A stretch of DNA of 56,143 bases. Source: Butyrivibrio hungatei. GTDB lineage: Bacteria > Bacillota > Clostridia > Lachnospirales > Lachnospiraceae. Position 1 is the stretch's first letter. Each line of letters begins with the position of its first letter. Positions 7,805 to 15,706 of this stretch are shown here, piece after piece. Location: assembly GCF_900101605.1 (NCBI RefSeq), contig NZ_FMUR01000022.1:1-56143 (forward strand), written 5' to 3'. Position numbers and translations under genes: made by a program. Below the pieces are notes generated by a model. The model made no database searches. It was given only the letters and a program-made list of their open reading frames with translations, and was not told where the DNA came from.

Positions 7805-7865
7805 AACTTCCCTCCGCCTCATGGTACGTTATTTCTTATATTTTATTTCTTTTTTGAGTTTATAC

Positions 7866-9068
7866 TTAAAGACTTGAATTTGCAACAGCGCCGGCAAAGG
7901 CTGCAACCGCGTCTTCATCGGCTTTTGAAAGTGCACTCTTTATTGTGAGATTATCTTCAAGTATTTTTACATTCTTAAGTGTCTGTAATTTATCCGTCAT
8001 AAGCTTAACTGTCACAGGTGCCCATGTACCGTTCTGTCCAAGTGCAAAGATTCTGTTCTGAACACCAAGCGCGATCATGTCGTTTATAAACGCTTCCATC
8101 GGAGGATAGATTCCGCCGTTATATGTAGGACAGATAAGAACGATCCTGCTGCATCTCCATACTTCTCCGATAAGGTAAGATACATCTGTTCCGGAAACGT
8201 CATATACCTTGACGTTCTTTCCCGTCTTCTCTCTTACAGAAGCTGCAACCGCTTCGGCAGCACTCGCTGTATGTCCGTAAAGACTTCCGTAAACTACTGC
8301 GATATCGTCTGTCTCTGCCGTGTATGTGCTCCACTTCTGATATTTATCGAGAATCTGACCCAAATTATCTCTCCATACAGGTCCGTGGAGAGGAAGTATC
8401 ATCTTAATATCAAGTCCGGCAGCCTTCTTAAGAACCGTCTGAACAGGCATGCCATACTTTCCTACAATATTTGCATAATATCTTCTTGCAGAATCAAGGA
8501 AATCTTTCTCAAAATCATACTCATCCGCAAACAGTCCGCCATCAAGCGCTCCGAAAGTTCCAAATGCATCTGCCGAAAAAAGAGCTTTCGATGTCACATC
8601 ATATGCCATAAGAACCTCAGGCCAGTGCACCATAGGAGCAGCTACAAACTTAAATGTATGCTTTCCTGTTGTAAGTTCATCCCCCTCTTTTACCTCAAGC
8701 TTTTGGTAGTTTTCTGACTCGGGAAAAAACTGCTTCATAAACTCAAAAGTTTTGCTTGATCCAACCACTGTAACCTCAGGAAACATCGTAACTACAGTGT
8801 TTATAAGAGAACAGTGATCGGGCTCCATGTGAAGTACCACAAGATAGTCCAATTTTTTACCCGAAATTACTGTCCTTAAATTCTCCAGATACTGGTCCGA
8901 AATTGTTATATCGGCAGTGTCAAAAACCGCTGTCTTTTCATCATCAATAAAATAGCTGTTATATGAAACGCCTTCGGGAATCGGAAAGATGTTTTCAAAT
9001 CGTGCCAATCTCCTGTCACTTCCGCCAATCCAGAAAATATCATCAATTACTTTTTTTATGCCATTCAT
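7866..9068 (-). CDS. fprA: A-type flavodiiron protein (FprA, NO/O2 reductase)
   Basis: 400 residues from ATG 9068 with GAGGAGAG seven bases upstream; the reading from 9104 lacks a site. The N-terminal metallo-beta-lactamase fold has all diiron ligands: HMEPDH, the histidine in VHWPE, the aspartate in SADAFGTFG and the histidine in LHGPVW. The C-terminal 150 residues are a flavodoxin-like FMN domain (VYGSLYGHTASAAEAVA, CPTYNGGIYPPM). Such proteins reduce O2 to water or NO to N2O in the cytoplasm of anaerobes. It fits the anaerobic lifestyle indicated by nrdD. No rubredoxin fusion or adjacent rubredoxin gene is seen. Confidence 0.93.
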   Translation of the reverse strand: MNGIKKVIDDIFWIGGSDRRLARFENIFPIPEGVSYNSYFIDDEKTAVFDTADITISDQYLENLRTVISGKKLDYLVVLHMEPDHCSLINTVVTMFPEVTVVGSSKTFEFMKQFFPESENYQKLEVKEGDELTTGKHTFKFVAAPMVHWPEVLMAYDVTSKALFSADAFGTFGALDGGLFADEYDFEKDFLDSARRYYANIVGKYGMPVQTVLKKAAGLDIKMILPLHGPVWRDNLGQILDKYQKWSTYTAETDDIAVVYGSLYGHTASAAEAVAASVREKTGKNVKVYDVSGTDVSYLIGEVWRCSRIVLICPTYNGGIYPPMEAFINDMIALGVQNRIFALGQNGTWAPVTVKLMTDKLQTLKNVKILEDNLTIKSALSKADEDAVAAFAGAVANSSL

Positions 9069-9126
9069 ATAAGTCTCTCCTCTCAAAAAAAGATAAATTG
9101 TCATGATATAAAAAGAAATAAAAACA

Positions 9127-9154
9127 GAGAGTGCATCTAAGTCTCTGCACTCCC
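9127..9154 (-). terminator. Terminator after the hybrid histidine kinase
   Basis: On the minus strand GGGAGTGCA pairs with TGCACTCTC around a 10-nt loop, followed by TGTTTTTATTTC. It closes the solute-binding protein/kinase operon and implies a separate promoter for fprA. Confidence 0.7.
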
Positions 9155-9169
9155 TATTTTCTCATAATT

Positions 9170-12100
9170 TCACGCTTTTTTAAACTCCATTATTGTCTTT
9201 TCGACAACTCTTATATCAATAGGTTTTGATATGTGTGCGTTCATACCTGAATCATAGCTCTTTTGGATATCATCGGCATAGGCATTTGCAGTCATGGCGA
9301 TGATAGGTATTTTTCTGGCCCATTCATCCTTAAGTCCGCGTATCAGGATAGTTGCTTCATATCCGTTCAAAACCGGCATCTGAATATCCATCAGGATCAT
9401 ATCAAAATCGCCCTCCTTCGAACTCTTAACTTTCTCTACCGCATCCTGTCCGTTTACGCATCTTATAACCGACGCTCCTTCCATGGCAAAAAGCTCTGCC
9501 AAAATATCCGCATTGATATCATTGTCTTCAACAGCAAGGAATTTCATTCCTTTAAGCGGATTTTCCTTCTCTTCATGATCTGCCTTCATTATCCTCTTTG
9601 CAATATCATTCAGTGACTGCTTAAGACTCGATATAAACAGCGGCTTCTGCAAAAGATCGTTTGCTCCTGCCTCTTTTGCCTCGTCTTCTATAGACTCAAA
9701 ATCATCCGCCATAACTATTATCAAAGTTGTTGCCGATTTTGACTTATCTTTTGCCCTTATATTTTTTACGATCTCAGGTGCCGTCATATTCTGTACTTTT
9801 TGGTCCACAAGAACAAGGTCTACAGGGGTATCTTCAGCCTGGCAGACATCTATAAGGTGAAGAGCCCCAAATCCTGTAGGTGCCTCCATTACATCAACAC
9901 CGTCATTATTAAGCTTCTCCGCAAGCTGTTCACACTCGCTGTGATTGCTGTCGATAAAAAGAATCCTTCTTATGCCATGACTCTTCCAGAAACCGACATC
10001 TGCTTCATCTACTGCCTGAAGCCTTAATGTAACCGTAAATGTACTTCCTTTTCCCTCCTCACTTTCTACTCTTATAGTACCGCCCATAAGCTCTACAAGA
10101 CTTCTTGTGATCGCCATTCCAAGACCTGTTCCCTGAATGTCTTTATTTACATGACTGTCTTCTCTTGAAAAAGCCTCAAATATTCTCTCCTTGTACTCAG
10201 GCTTCATTCCTATACCGTTATCCTTTACTATAAAGGTCAGATCCCTGAAGCCTTCTGTTGCCGATTCTGTCTCGATTATTGTAAACTCAACCCTGCCGCC
10301 TTCACCTGTATATTTAATGGCATTACTTAGTATATTCATTAAGATCTCATTTATTCTCTGCTTGTCACCCAAAAATACATCGTGTTCAAGCCTCTCTGTA
10401 TTAACGATATATTTCTGTCTTTTTGTCTTGGCCTGATACCCTATTACAGAATTGATCTCTTCAAGTAGTATTCCAAGCGCCATTTCCTTGATATCAAGAG
10501 TGGTTTTTCCGCTCTCGATCTTACTCATATCCAGCACCTCATTAAGAAGCGCCAATAAGTTTCTGGAAGCAAGACTTATCTTACGAGAATATTCTCTTAC
10601 TTTTTCGGGCTCATCCGAGTGCTTTTCGATAAGCAGTGTAAAGCCCGTTATTGCATTCATGGGAGTCCTGAAATCATGCGACATATTGGCAAGGAAATTT
10701 GTCTTTGCTTTATTTGCCGCTTCGGCTGCATTAAATGCCTCCTGAAGCTGATGATTTTTCTTTATTTCCTGTGTCCTGTCATACAGTGCGATCGCTAGTC
10801 TTCTTCCGCTGTCATCTATTGTGCATGCTACGGCGCCTCTGTAATAAAGATCCGTGTTATTCATAAAGTTGTGAAGTTTTATCTCATCTACTATCTCAAC
10901 TTTACCTGTCTGAGCACACCTTTCAAAGATTATGCTGAGCCGGTCTTCCGTACCCGGTTTTTGCACGATATTTATATTTCTTATATCCTTAAAAAGTTCT
11001 TTTGAAGGAATACCCAGAATATCCGCCGCATTGGCTGTAAGGAATTCAACTCCAAAACTCTTTGCATCTACGATTGCAAGAATATCATTATTTTTTTCAA
11101 CTACGAAATCAAACAACCAGTCTCTGTAATGAATATCACTTTCTTTAAGAAACAACTCCCTTTCATTTCTTCTCTGAATCTCATCAACCATTGCCTTAAG
11201 CTGTGACGCCATACTTATCATTGCATCATACAGCTGTCCGATCTCGTCTTTTTCTTCATCGACAATACATACTTCAAAATCGCCTCGTTTTATGTCTTCA
11301 GCAATGATATTTAATCCCTCGATTCTGGAGCACAGACGATTTGCCATCTGCGATGCTATCACGAAGCCAAGTGCGAGTATTGTTATTGCTATGATAAGAT
11401 CCCCCAAAAGAATCGTTATCTCATCCGCAAGCATTTCCCTGCTGTCAATGTAGTAATATAGCTTCCAGCCGTTCTCCATCTCTCCGGCCTTGATTATCAG
11501 GTAGTCATCCGTCGACATAAACCCGTCGTTATCTGCATACTTACCTTCAAGAATATCTTCTATTACTTTTCTATCAAGTTCACTGCTTCTAAGCTCTTTT
11601 CTGGTGACTATCTTATTTGATGAATCAATTATCGCAAGTCCGTTGTCCAAATATCTGTTACTTGTTGTGGATGAAAAAAAACTCTCTTTATCCACCTTCA
11701 GAGTTATCATTCCGATCATCTTTGAAGTGGTTGCCGCATCAAGGAGAGATTTTATGATATAGACTTCTCCCTTTTCGTTCATAACCCATATGCTTCTGTT
11801 TTCCCCACGGCACATCTCGTACCACTCTTTTATTTCATCATCCTCCGGATAGCTCAGAAAATCACCGATTCTGCCTTCCGCTATTCTTTCCGAATAGATA
11901 TGTATTTCATCAATATCACTGTCACTTCCGATGTAATACCATATAAGCGGCTCGATTGTTTCTGTCATCACGGCCGAAAGAGTGTATGGATCTGCATCCG
12001 CGTGATCGAGGGCTCCTCTGAAGGCTTCCTCATAGGAAAAAAACTTAATTACATCTGCCTGTCTTTTTATCCCCATTTCTACACCGTTAAATATCACCTC

Positions 12101-12268
12101 TGCACTTCCCTGCATAGATGCTCGTGTAAGCTCCGTAACATTGCTCCTTGATACCACATATGCGTAGATACCGATGATAATAATAGGCAGTACCACAAGC
12201 ATGGCAAAAATAGCTTTCAGCTTGTGCTTTATGCTTCTTAGTTTCAACAGTTTAAGTATGCCGTTCAT
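9170..12268 (-). CDS. Membrane hybrid sensor histidine kinase with two receiver domains
   Basis: 1032 residues from ATG 12268 (GGAGG seven bases upstream). Order: TM1 about 20-39, extracytoplasmic sensor about 40-280, TM2 286-305, HAMP 306-360, PAS-like 395-500, HisKA with the phospho-acceptor H531 in MSHDFRTPMN, HATPase_c with N-box ILMNILSNAIKYT, DNGIGM and GTGLGMAI, then two receivers. The last receiver has AVEDND and the phosphorylatable D961 in MDIQMPVLNGYEA. The first retains D in VLVDQKV but has IDSNHSE instead of an acidic pair, so it may be degenerate. No output domain or separate regulator is adjacent. It lies 17 bp after a solute-binding lipoprotein, which probably presents ligand to the sensor. 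Confidence 0.93.
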   Translation of the reverse strand: MNGILKLLKLRSIKHKLKAIFAMLVVLPIIIIGIYAYVVSRSNVTELTRASMQGSAEVIFNGVEMGIKRQADVIKFFSYEEAFRGALDHADADPYTLSAVMTETIEPLIWYYIGSDSDIDEIHIYSERIAEGRIGDFLSYPEDDEIKEWYEMCRGENRSIWVMNEKGEVYIIKSLLDAATTSKMIGMITLKVDKESFFSSTTSNRYLDNGLAIIDSSNKIVTRKELRSSELDRKVIEDILEGKYADNDGFMSTDDYLIIKAGEMENGWKLYYYIDSREMLADEITILLGDLIIAITILALGFVIASQMANRLCSRIEGLNIIAEDIKRGDFEVCIVDEEKDEIGQLYDAMISMASQLKAMVDEIQRRNERELFLKESDIHYRDWLFDFVVEKNNDILAIVDAKSFGVEFLTANAADILGIPSKELFKDIRNINIVQKPGTEDRLSIIFERCAQTGKVEIVDEIKLHNFMNNTDLYYRGAVACTIDDSGRRLAIALYDRTQEIKKNHQLQEAFNAAEAANKAKTNFLANMSHDFRTPMNAITGFTLLIEKHSDEPEKVREYSRKISLASRNLLALLNEVLDMSKIESGKTTLDIKEMALGILLEEINSVIGYQAKTKRQKYIVNTERLEHDVFLGDKQRINEILMNILSNAIKYTGEGGRVEFTIIETESATEGFRDLTFIVKDNGIGMKPEYKERIFEAFSREDSHVNKDIQGTGLGMAITRSLVELMGGTIRVESEEGKGSTFTVTLRLQAVDEADVGFWKSHGIRRILFIDSNHSECEQLAEKLNNDGVDVMEAPTGFGALHLIDVCQAEDTPVDLVLVDQKVQNMTAPEIVKNIRAKDKSKSATTLIIVMADDFESIEDEAKEAGANDLLQKPLFISSLKQSLNDIAKRIMKADHEEKENPLKGMKFLAVEDNDINADILAELFAMEGASVIRCVNGQDAVEKVKSSKEGDFDMILMDIQMPVLNGYEATILIRGLKDEWARKIPIIAMTANAYADDIQKSYDSGMNAHISKPIDIRVVEKTIMEFKKA

Positions 12269-12285
12269 GCCATTTCCTCCAGACA

Positions 12286-13581
12286 TCAGTTGCCTTCAAC
12301 GATTGCTTTAACCTTTCCGTCAATCCTCTTAAAAGCATCTTCAAGATCTTCTCTGCCAAGCAGAACCTGCTGGAGTTCATTTTCAAGTTCAACAGAAATC
12401 TCTCTGCTGTAATATCCCCATCCCGTATAGGGCAGATAGAGGTTATTTTCAAGTGCGTTTTTTAAATTATCAAACTCCTTTGGCATATCAAATTCGACAT
12501 TCTTAAGATAGGTCTTACTTCCGGGAGAATCCTTCCAGATGGCTCTCTGTCCCATAAGCGTTGTAAGCGACCTTGCCACCTTAAGTACGTCACTTATATT
12601 TTCGTTTCCGTTTACCACTGCAAAACCGTATTCACATCCGCCGGTTAAAAGTTCCGTTCCGTCATCCTTCCCGCCGAACGCTATCGTATCAAGATTTATT
12701 GAAGGATTTTCTTTGTATATCTGGTTATAGTCCTCAGGTCCTCCCGATAAAATAACTGTCTTACCTTCGGTAAACTCTTTTATTGCAGCTTTTTTATCCA
12801 TTAGGCACATATCTTTGGTAAAAATATCTTCCTCGATCATCTTGTACCATAGCTCCATGTTCGGATACACCTCTTCATAAAAAGAAGCTTTTCCTTGCCC
12901 GAGTCTGTTTCCGAAACTTTCACCTTCAGGTGTTCTGAAATATGATGCCTGCATTATTGCCATTGCGCTGCTCGCAAGGCCCTCTTTGTCTTTTAATCCC
13001 GATGACAACGGTTTCATACCGTGCTTTCTTATTGTCGCGCACATATCATAGAAATCTGTGTATTCTGAAGGTGGTTTGAATCCAAACTTCTCAAAATAAT
13101 CTTTGTTTATATAAAAGCATTCATACGAACTGACACTCGGAATCGCATAATAATCCCCCATATACTCAAATTTATCGAGTGCTTCCTGAGTAAATCCGTT
13201 CACCATCTTTGTAAGCGGCACAAGATATCCGCCTCTGGCATATCTTTTTGCCATATTTTCTGTTACAAAAATAATGTCAGCGGCACCCTCATAAGAAATC
13301 TGCGAATCGATCACAGACTCATAGTTGGTTCGCTGAACATATGTATATTTAAAGTCATATTCGGGAAATCTTTCAGCCAGATAGGCTTTGAAATTCATGA
13401 TATAAGAATCTTCGTACCACGTAGCGATACGTATTTCTTTACGGGCTTCCTCCTCTTTTGGCGCAAGAACAGCCTGTTGTGCATTGTTGGAGACCGATGC
13501 ACAACCACATAAAAGAGACATTGTAACCGCGGCAAAAATTAAAATGCTTGAAAAGAACCTTTGCAACTTGATGTTCTTCAT
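12286..13581 (-). CDS. Extracellular solute-binding lipoprotein (family 1), partner of the hybrid kinase
   Basis: 431 residues with a lipoprotein signal peptide (MKNIKLQRFFSSILIFAAVT, lipobox LLCGC with the acylated Cys at about residue 27). The mature part has the ABC sugar-binding fold: IATWYEDSYIMNFKAYLAER, YAIPSVSSYECFYINKDYFE, GTELLTGGCEYGFAVVNGNE. ABC permease and ATPase genes are absent on both sides; the next gene is the hybrid histidine kinase. This points to a sensing role (ligand-loaded binding protein engaging the kinase) rather than transport. The upstream flavin-reductase-like gene is 27 bp away, so it may be in the same transcript. Confidence 0.88.
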   Translation of the reverse strand: MKNIKLQRFFSSILIFAAVTMSLLCGCASVSNNAQQAVLAPKEEEARKEIRIATWYEDSYIMNFKAYLAERFPEYDFKYTYVQRTNYESVIDSQISYEGAADIIFVTENMAKRYARGGYLVPLTKMVNGFTQEALDKFEYMGDYYAIPSVSSYECFYINKDYFEKFGFKPPSEYTDFYDMCATIRKHGMKPLSSGLKDKEGLASSAMAIMQASYFRTPEGESFGNRLGQGKASFYEEVYPNMELWYKMIEEDIFTKDMCLMDKKAAIKEFTEGKTVILSGGPEDYNQIYKENPSINLDTIAFGGKDDGTELLTGGCEYGFAVVNGNENISDVLKVARSLTTLMGQRAIWKDSPGSKTYLKNVEFDMPKEFDNLKNALENNLYLPYTGWGYYSREISVELENELQQVLLGREDLEDAFKRIDGKVKAIVEGN

Positions 13582-13608
13582 ATATTCCTCATAAGATAGC
13601 CTGATCTG

Positions 13609-14115
13609 TTATTTCAACAATATCGTCTGTACCTCACCTACATACATAATGTACTGCTCACCATCAAGATGCAGGTCCCGGATTATATTCTTATCAATAA
13701 AACAACTCTCATCAAAGAGCTGCGCATATAAAACCTTACAAGGTATTACCTCGTAGGCTTCGTCAATAAAAGGTATACCTTCATAGCTATTGACGGTAAG
13801 TCTCGATCCGGCAATCTTATCCTCGTCTCTTCCCGATACCATTCCAAGGTACTTGAGAGCTCCGCGATAAGTCTCCTGATCTACAAAGCTTATTGAATAT
13901 TCACCTGAGTTATCAATACACTCCCTTGTATATCTACTTGCCCTTACAAATATGAAAGTAACTCTTTTATTCCATACGTATCCCACTCCGCCCCACGGAG
14001 CGGAGACTGCATTGGTTTTTTCGCCATTCTTACAGGTAATTATTATCTTATGTCCAACAAAACTGTACGCACCCTCTTCGATATCTTCAGGGTTTACCGG
14101 TTGAAATGCGTGCAT
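13609..14115 (-). CDS. Flavin reductase-like FMN-binding protein
   Basis: 168 residues with the split-barrel flavin-reductase-like pattern: an N-terminal strand pair, NAVSAPWGGVGYVWNKR followed by VTFIFVRASRYTRECID, then YSISFVDQ and the dimer-contact stretch ALKYLGMVSGRDEDKI. Family members bind FMN and act as NAD(P)H:flavin oxidoreductases or as FMN-binding proteins of unknown electron partner. GGAGGTATT precedes the ATG. It lies 25 bp after greA, so it probably shares its transcript. The exact substrate is unknown. Confidence 0.8.
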   Translation of the reverse strand: MHAFQPVNPEDIEEGAYSFVGHKIIITCKNGEKTNAVSAPWGGVGYVWNKRVTFIFVRASRYTRECIDNSGEYSISFVDQETYRGALKYLGMVSGRDEDKIAGSRLTVNSYEGIPFIDEAYEVIPCKVLYAQLFDESCFIDKNIIRDLHLDGEQYIMYVGEVQTILLK

Positions 14116-14140
14116 AATACCTCCATCTCGGAAATACCGA

Positions 14141-14644
14141 TTAGAAATCTCTTATTTTGTCGTTGTCAGTTAATCCTGTATTTTCTATTTTTGTTATCGT
14201 TACACCGTAACTATATTCATCGCTTACTTTAATAGTAACATGGTCTCCTACCTTATGTCCAAGCAATTGTTTTCCAAGCGGAGACTCAATACTGATGAGG
14301 CCTTTCAAAGAATTTTGTCTCATTGTTGTAACAATTTTATACGTTTCTTCGCTTTTATCTTCATCCAGAACAACAGTCACAGACTTATTCATTCCTACCT
14401 GATCTTCCTTGCTGTCATCATCAATAACTTTAGCTGTCTTGATCATTCTCTCAAGGAATCTGATCCTGCTCTCATTCTGGTTTTTTGCTTTCTTTGCGGC
14501 ATAGTATTCGAAGTTCTCGGAAAGATCTCCCTGTGCACGCGCTTCTTTTACATGCTCAAGCAATTCTTTTCTTACAACGATCTTGCGGTGTTCGATCTCC
14601 GCTTCCATATCTTCTATATCTTTTTTGGTAAGTTCGTTATGCAT
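14141..14644 (-). CDS. greA: Transcription elongation factor GreA/GreB family
   Basis: 167 residues. The N-terminal coiled coil carries the cleavage-factor tip motif EARAQGDLSENFEYYAAK, which reaches the RNA polymerase active site through the secondary channel and stimulates cleavage of backtracked transcripts. The C-terminal FKBP-like globular domain shows ISIESPLGKQLLGHKVGD, close to the family's SPxGxALLGxxVGD. Length matches GreA (about 158 residues) with a slightly longer middle. It follows the fba terminator by 25 bp and leads into the flavin reductase gene. Confidence 0.92.
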   Translation of the reverse strand: MHNELTKKDIEDMEAEIEHRKIVVRKELLEHVKEARAQGDLSENFEYYAAKKAKNQNESRIRFLERMIKTAKVIDDDSKEDQVGMNKSVTVVLDEDKSEETYKIVTTMRQNSLKGLISIESPLGKQLLGHKVGDHVTIKVSDEYSYGVTITKIENTGLTDNDKIRDF

Positions 14645-14668
14645 TTTTCACTCCTGTACTTGATAAAA

Positions 14669-14692
14669 AGGCGAAGCCAAGCGGCTTCGCCT
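14669..14692 (-). terminator. Terminator of fba
   Basis: A 10-bp GC-rich stem AGGCGAAGCC with a 4-nt loop, followed on the minus strand by TTTTTATC. It lies 35 bases after the fba stop and just before greA. Confidence 0.88.
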
Positions 14693-14726
14693 CGAAATTT
14701 TATAAGTTGCCCACGGAAATAAACAC

Positions 14727-15590
14727 TCAAGCCTTTCCAACCGATCCGAAAAGCTCCATCTTCTCCTTAACTGTTGCCTTGATAGCATCAGCACCGGGAG
14801 CAAGAAGCTTACGAGGGTCAAATCCCTTACCTTCGAGATCCTTACCTGCTTCTACATATTTACGTGTTGCTTCTGCGAATGAAAGCTGGCACTCTGTGTT
14901 AACGTTGATCTTTGAAACACCAAGTGAGATAGCCTTCTTGATCATATCAGCAGGAATTCCTGTACCACCGTGAAGAACGAGAGGCATAGCTCCTGTCTTC
15001 TGCTGGATAGCATCAAGAACGTCAAATCTAAGTCCCGGCCATCCCTCAGGATATTTACCGTGAATGTTACCGATACCTGCTGCAAGCATATCTACACCAA
15101 GATCAGCGATTCTCTTACACTCGTTGGGATCTGCACACTCACCCATTCCTACTACTCCGTCTTCTTCTCCGCCGATTGAACCAACTTCAGCCTCGATAGA
15201 AAGTCCGAGATGATGAGCAACGTTTACAAGCTCTGTTGTCTTAGCAACGTTCTCCTCGATATCATAGTGTGAGCCATCAAACATGATTGATGTGAATCCG
15301 GCCTCAACGCACTTATAACATCCGTCGTATGTACCATGATCTAAGTGAAGAGCAACGGGAACTGTAATTCCAAGGCCCTTATCCATTGCCTTAACCATTG
15401 CTGATACAGTCTCAAATCCTGTCATGTACTTACCAGCACCCTCAGATACACCGAGAATAACAGGTGAATTAAGCTCCTGAGCTGTTAACAGAATTGACTT
15501 TGTCCACTCAAGGTTATTGATGTTAAACTGTCCTACTGCGTAGTGACCTTCTTTTGCTTTTACAAGCATGTCTTTTGCGGATACTAACAT
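14727..15590 (-). CDS. fba: Class II fructose-1,6-bisphosphate aldolase
   Basis: 287 residues, the usual length of the short class IIA aldolase. It reversibly splits fructose 1,6-bisphosphate to DHAP and glyceraldehyde 3-phosphate in glycolysis. Zinc ligands and catalytic motifs are visible: LHLDHGTYDGC (catalytic D and Zn histidine), EAEVGSIGGEEDG, GNIHGKYP, and VLHGGTGIP with INVNTE for phosphate binding. The ATG at 15590 has GGGAG seven bases upstream. It is transcribed alone between its own TATAAT-containing promoter region and a strong terminator. Confidence 0.96.
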   Translation of the reverse strand: MLVSAKDMLVKAKEGHYAVGQFNINNLEWTKSILLTAQELNSPVILGVSEGAGKYMTGFETVSAMVKAMDKGLGITVPVALHLDHGTYDGCYKCVEAGFTSIMFDGSHYDIEENVAKTTELVNVAHHLGLSIEAEVGSIGGEEDGVVGMGECADPNECKRIADLGVDMLAAGIGNIHGKYPEGWPGLRFDVLDAIQQKTGAMPLVLHGGTGIPADMIKKAISLGVSKINVNTECQLSFAEATRKYVEAGKDLEGKGFDPRKLLAPGADAIKATVKEKMELFGSVGKA

Positions 15591-15661
15591 AGTTTATCTC
15601 CCTTACATTATATTTTTGTAGGCGCTTCACTATCCCCACGCCTTATTGAACGACTAAATCT

Positions 15662-15667
15662 ATTATA
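15662..15667 (-). promoter_or_regulatory. Candidate -10 box of the fba promoter
   Basis: TATAAT on the minus strand about 70 bp before the fba start. The -35 (TTTATT, 17 bp upstream) is poor, so the assignment rests on the -10 and position. Confidence 0.4.
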
Positions 15668-15706
15668 TACTTCCCTTCCTAAAAAATAAAGTTAATCATT
15701 TCACAA

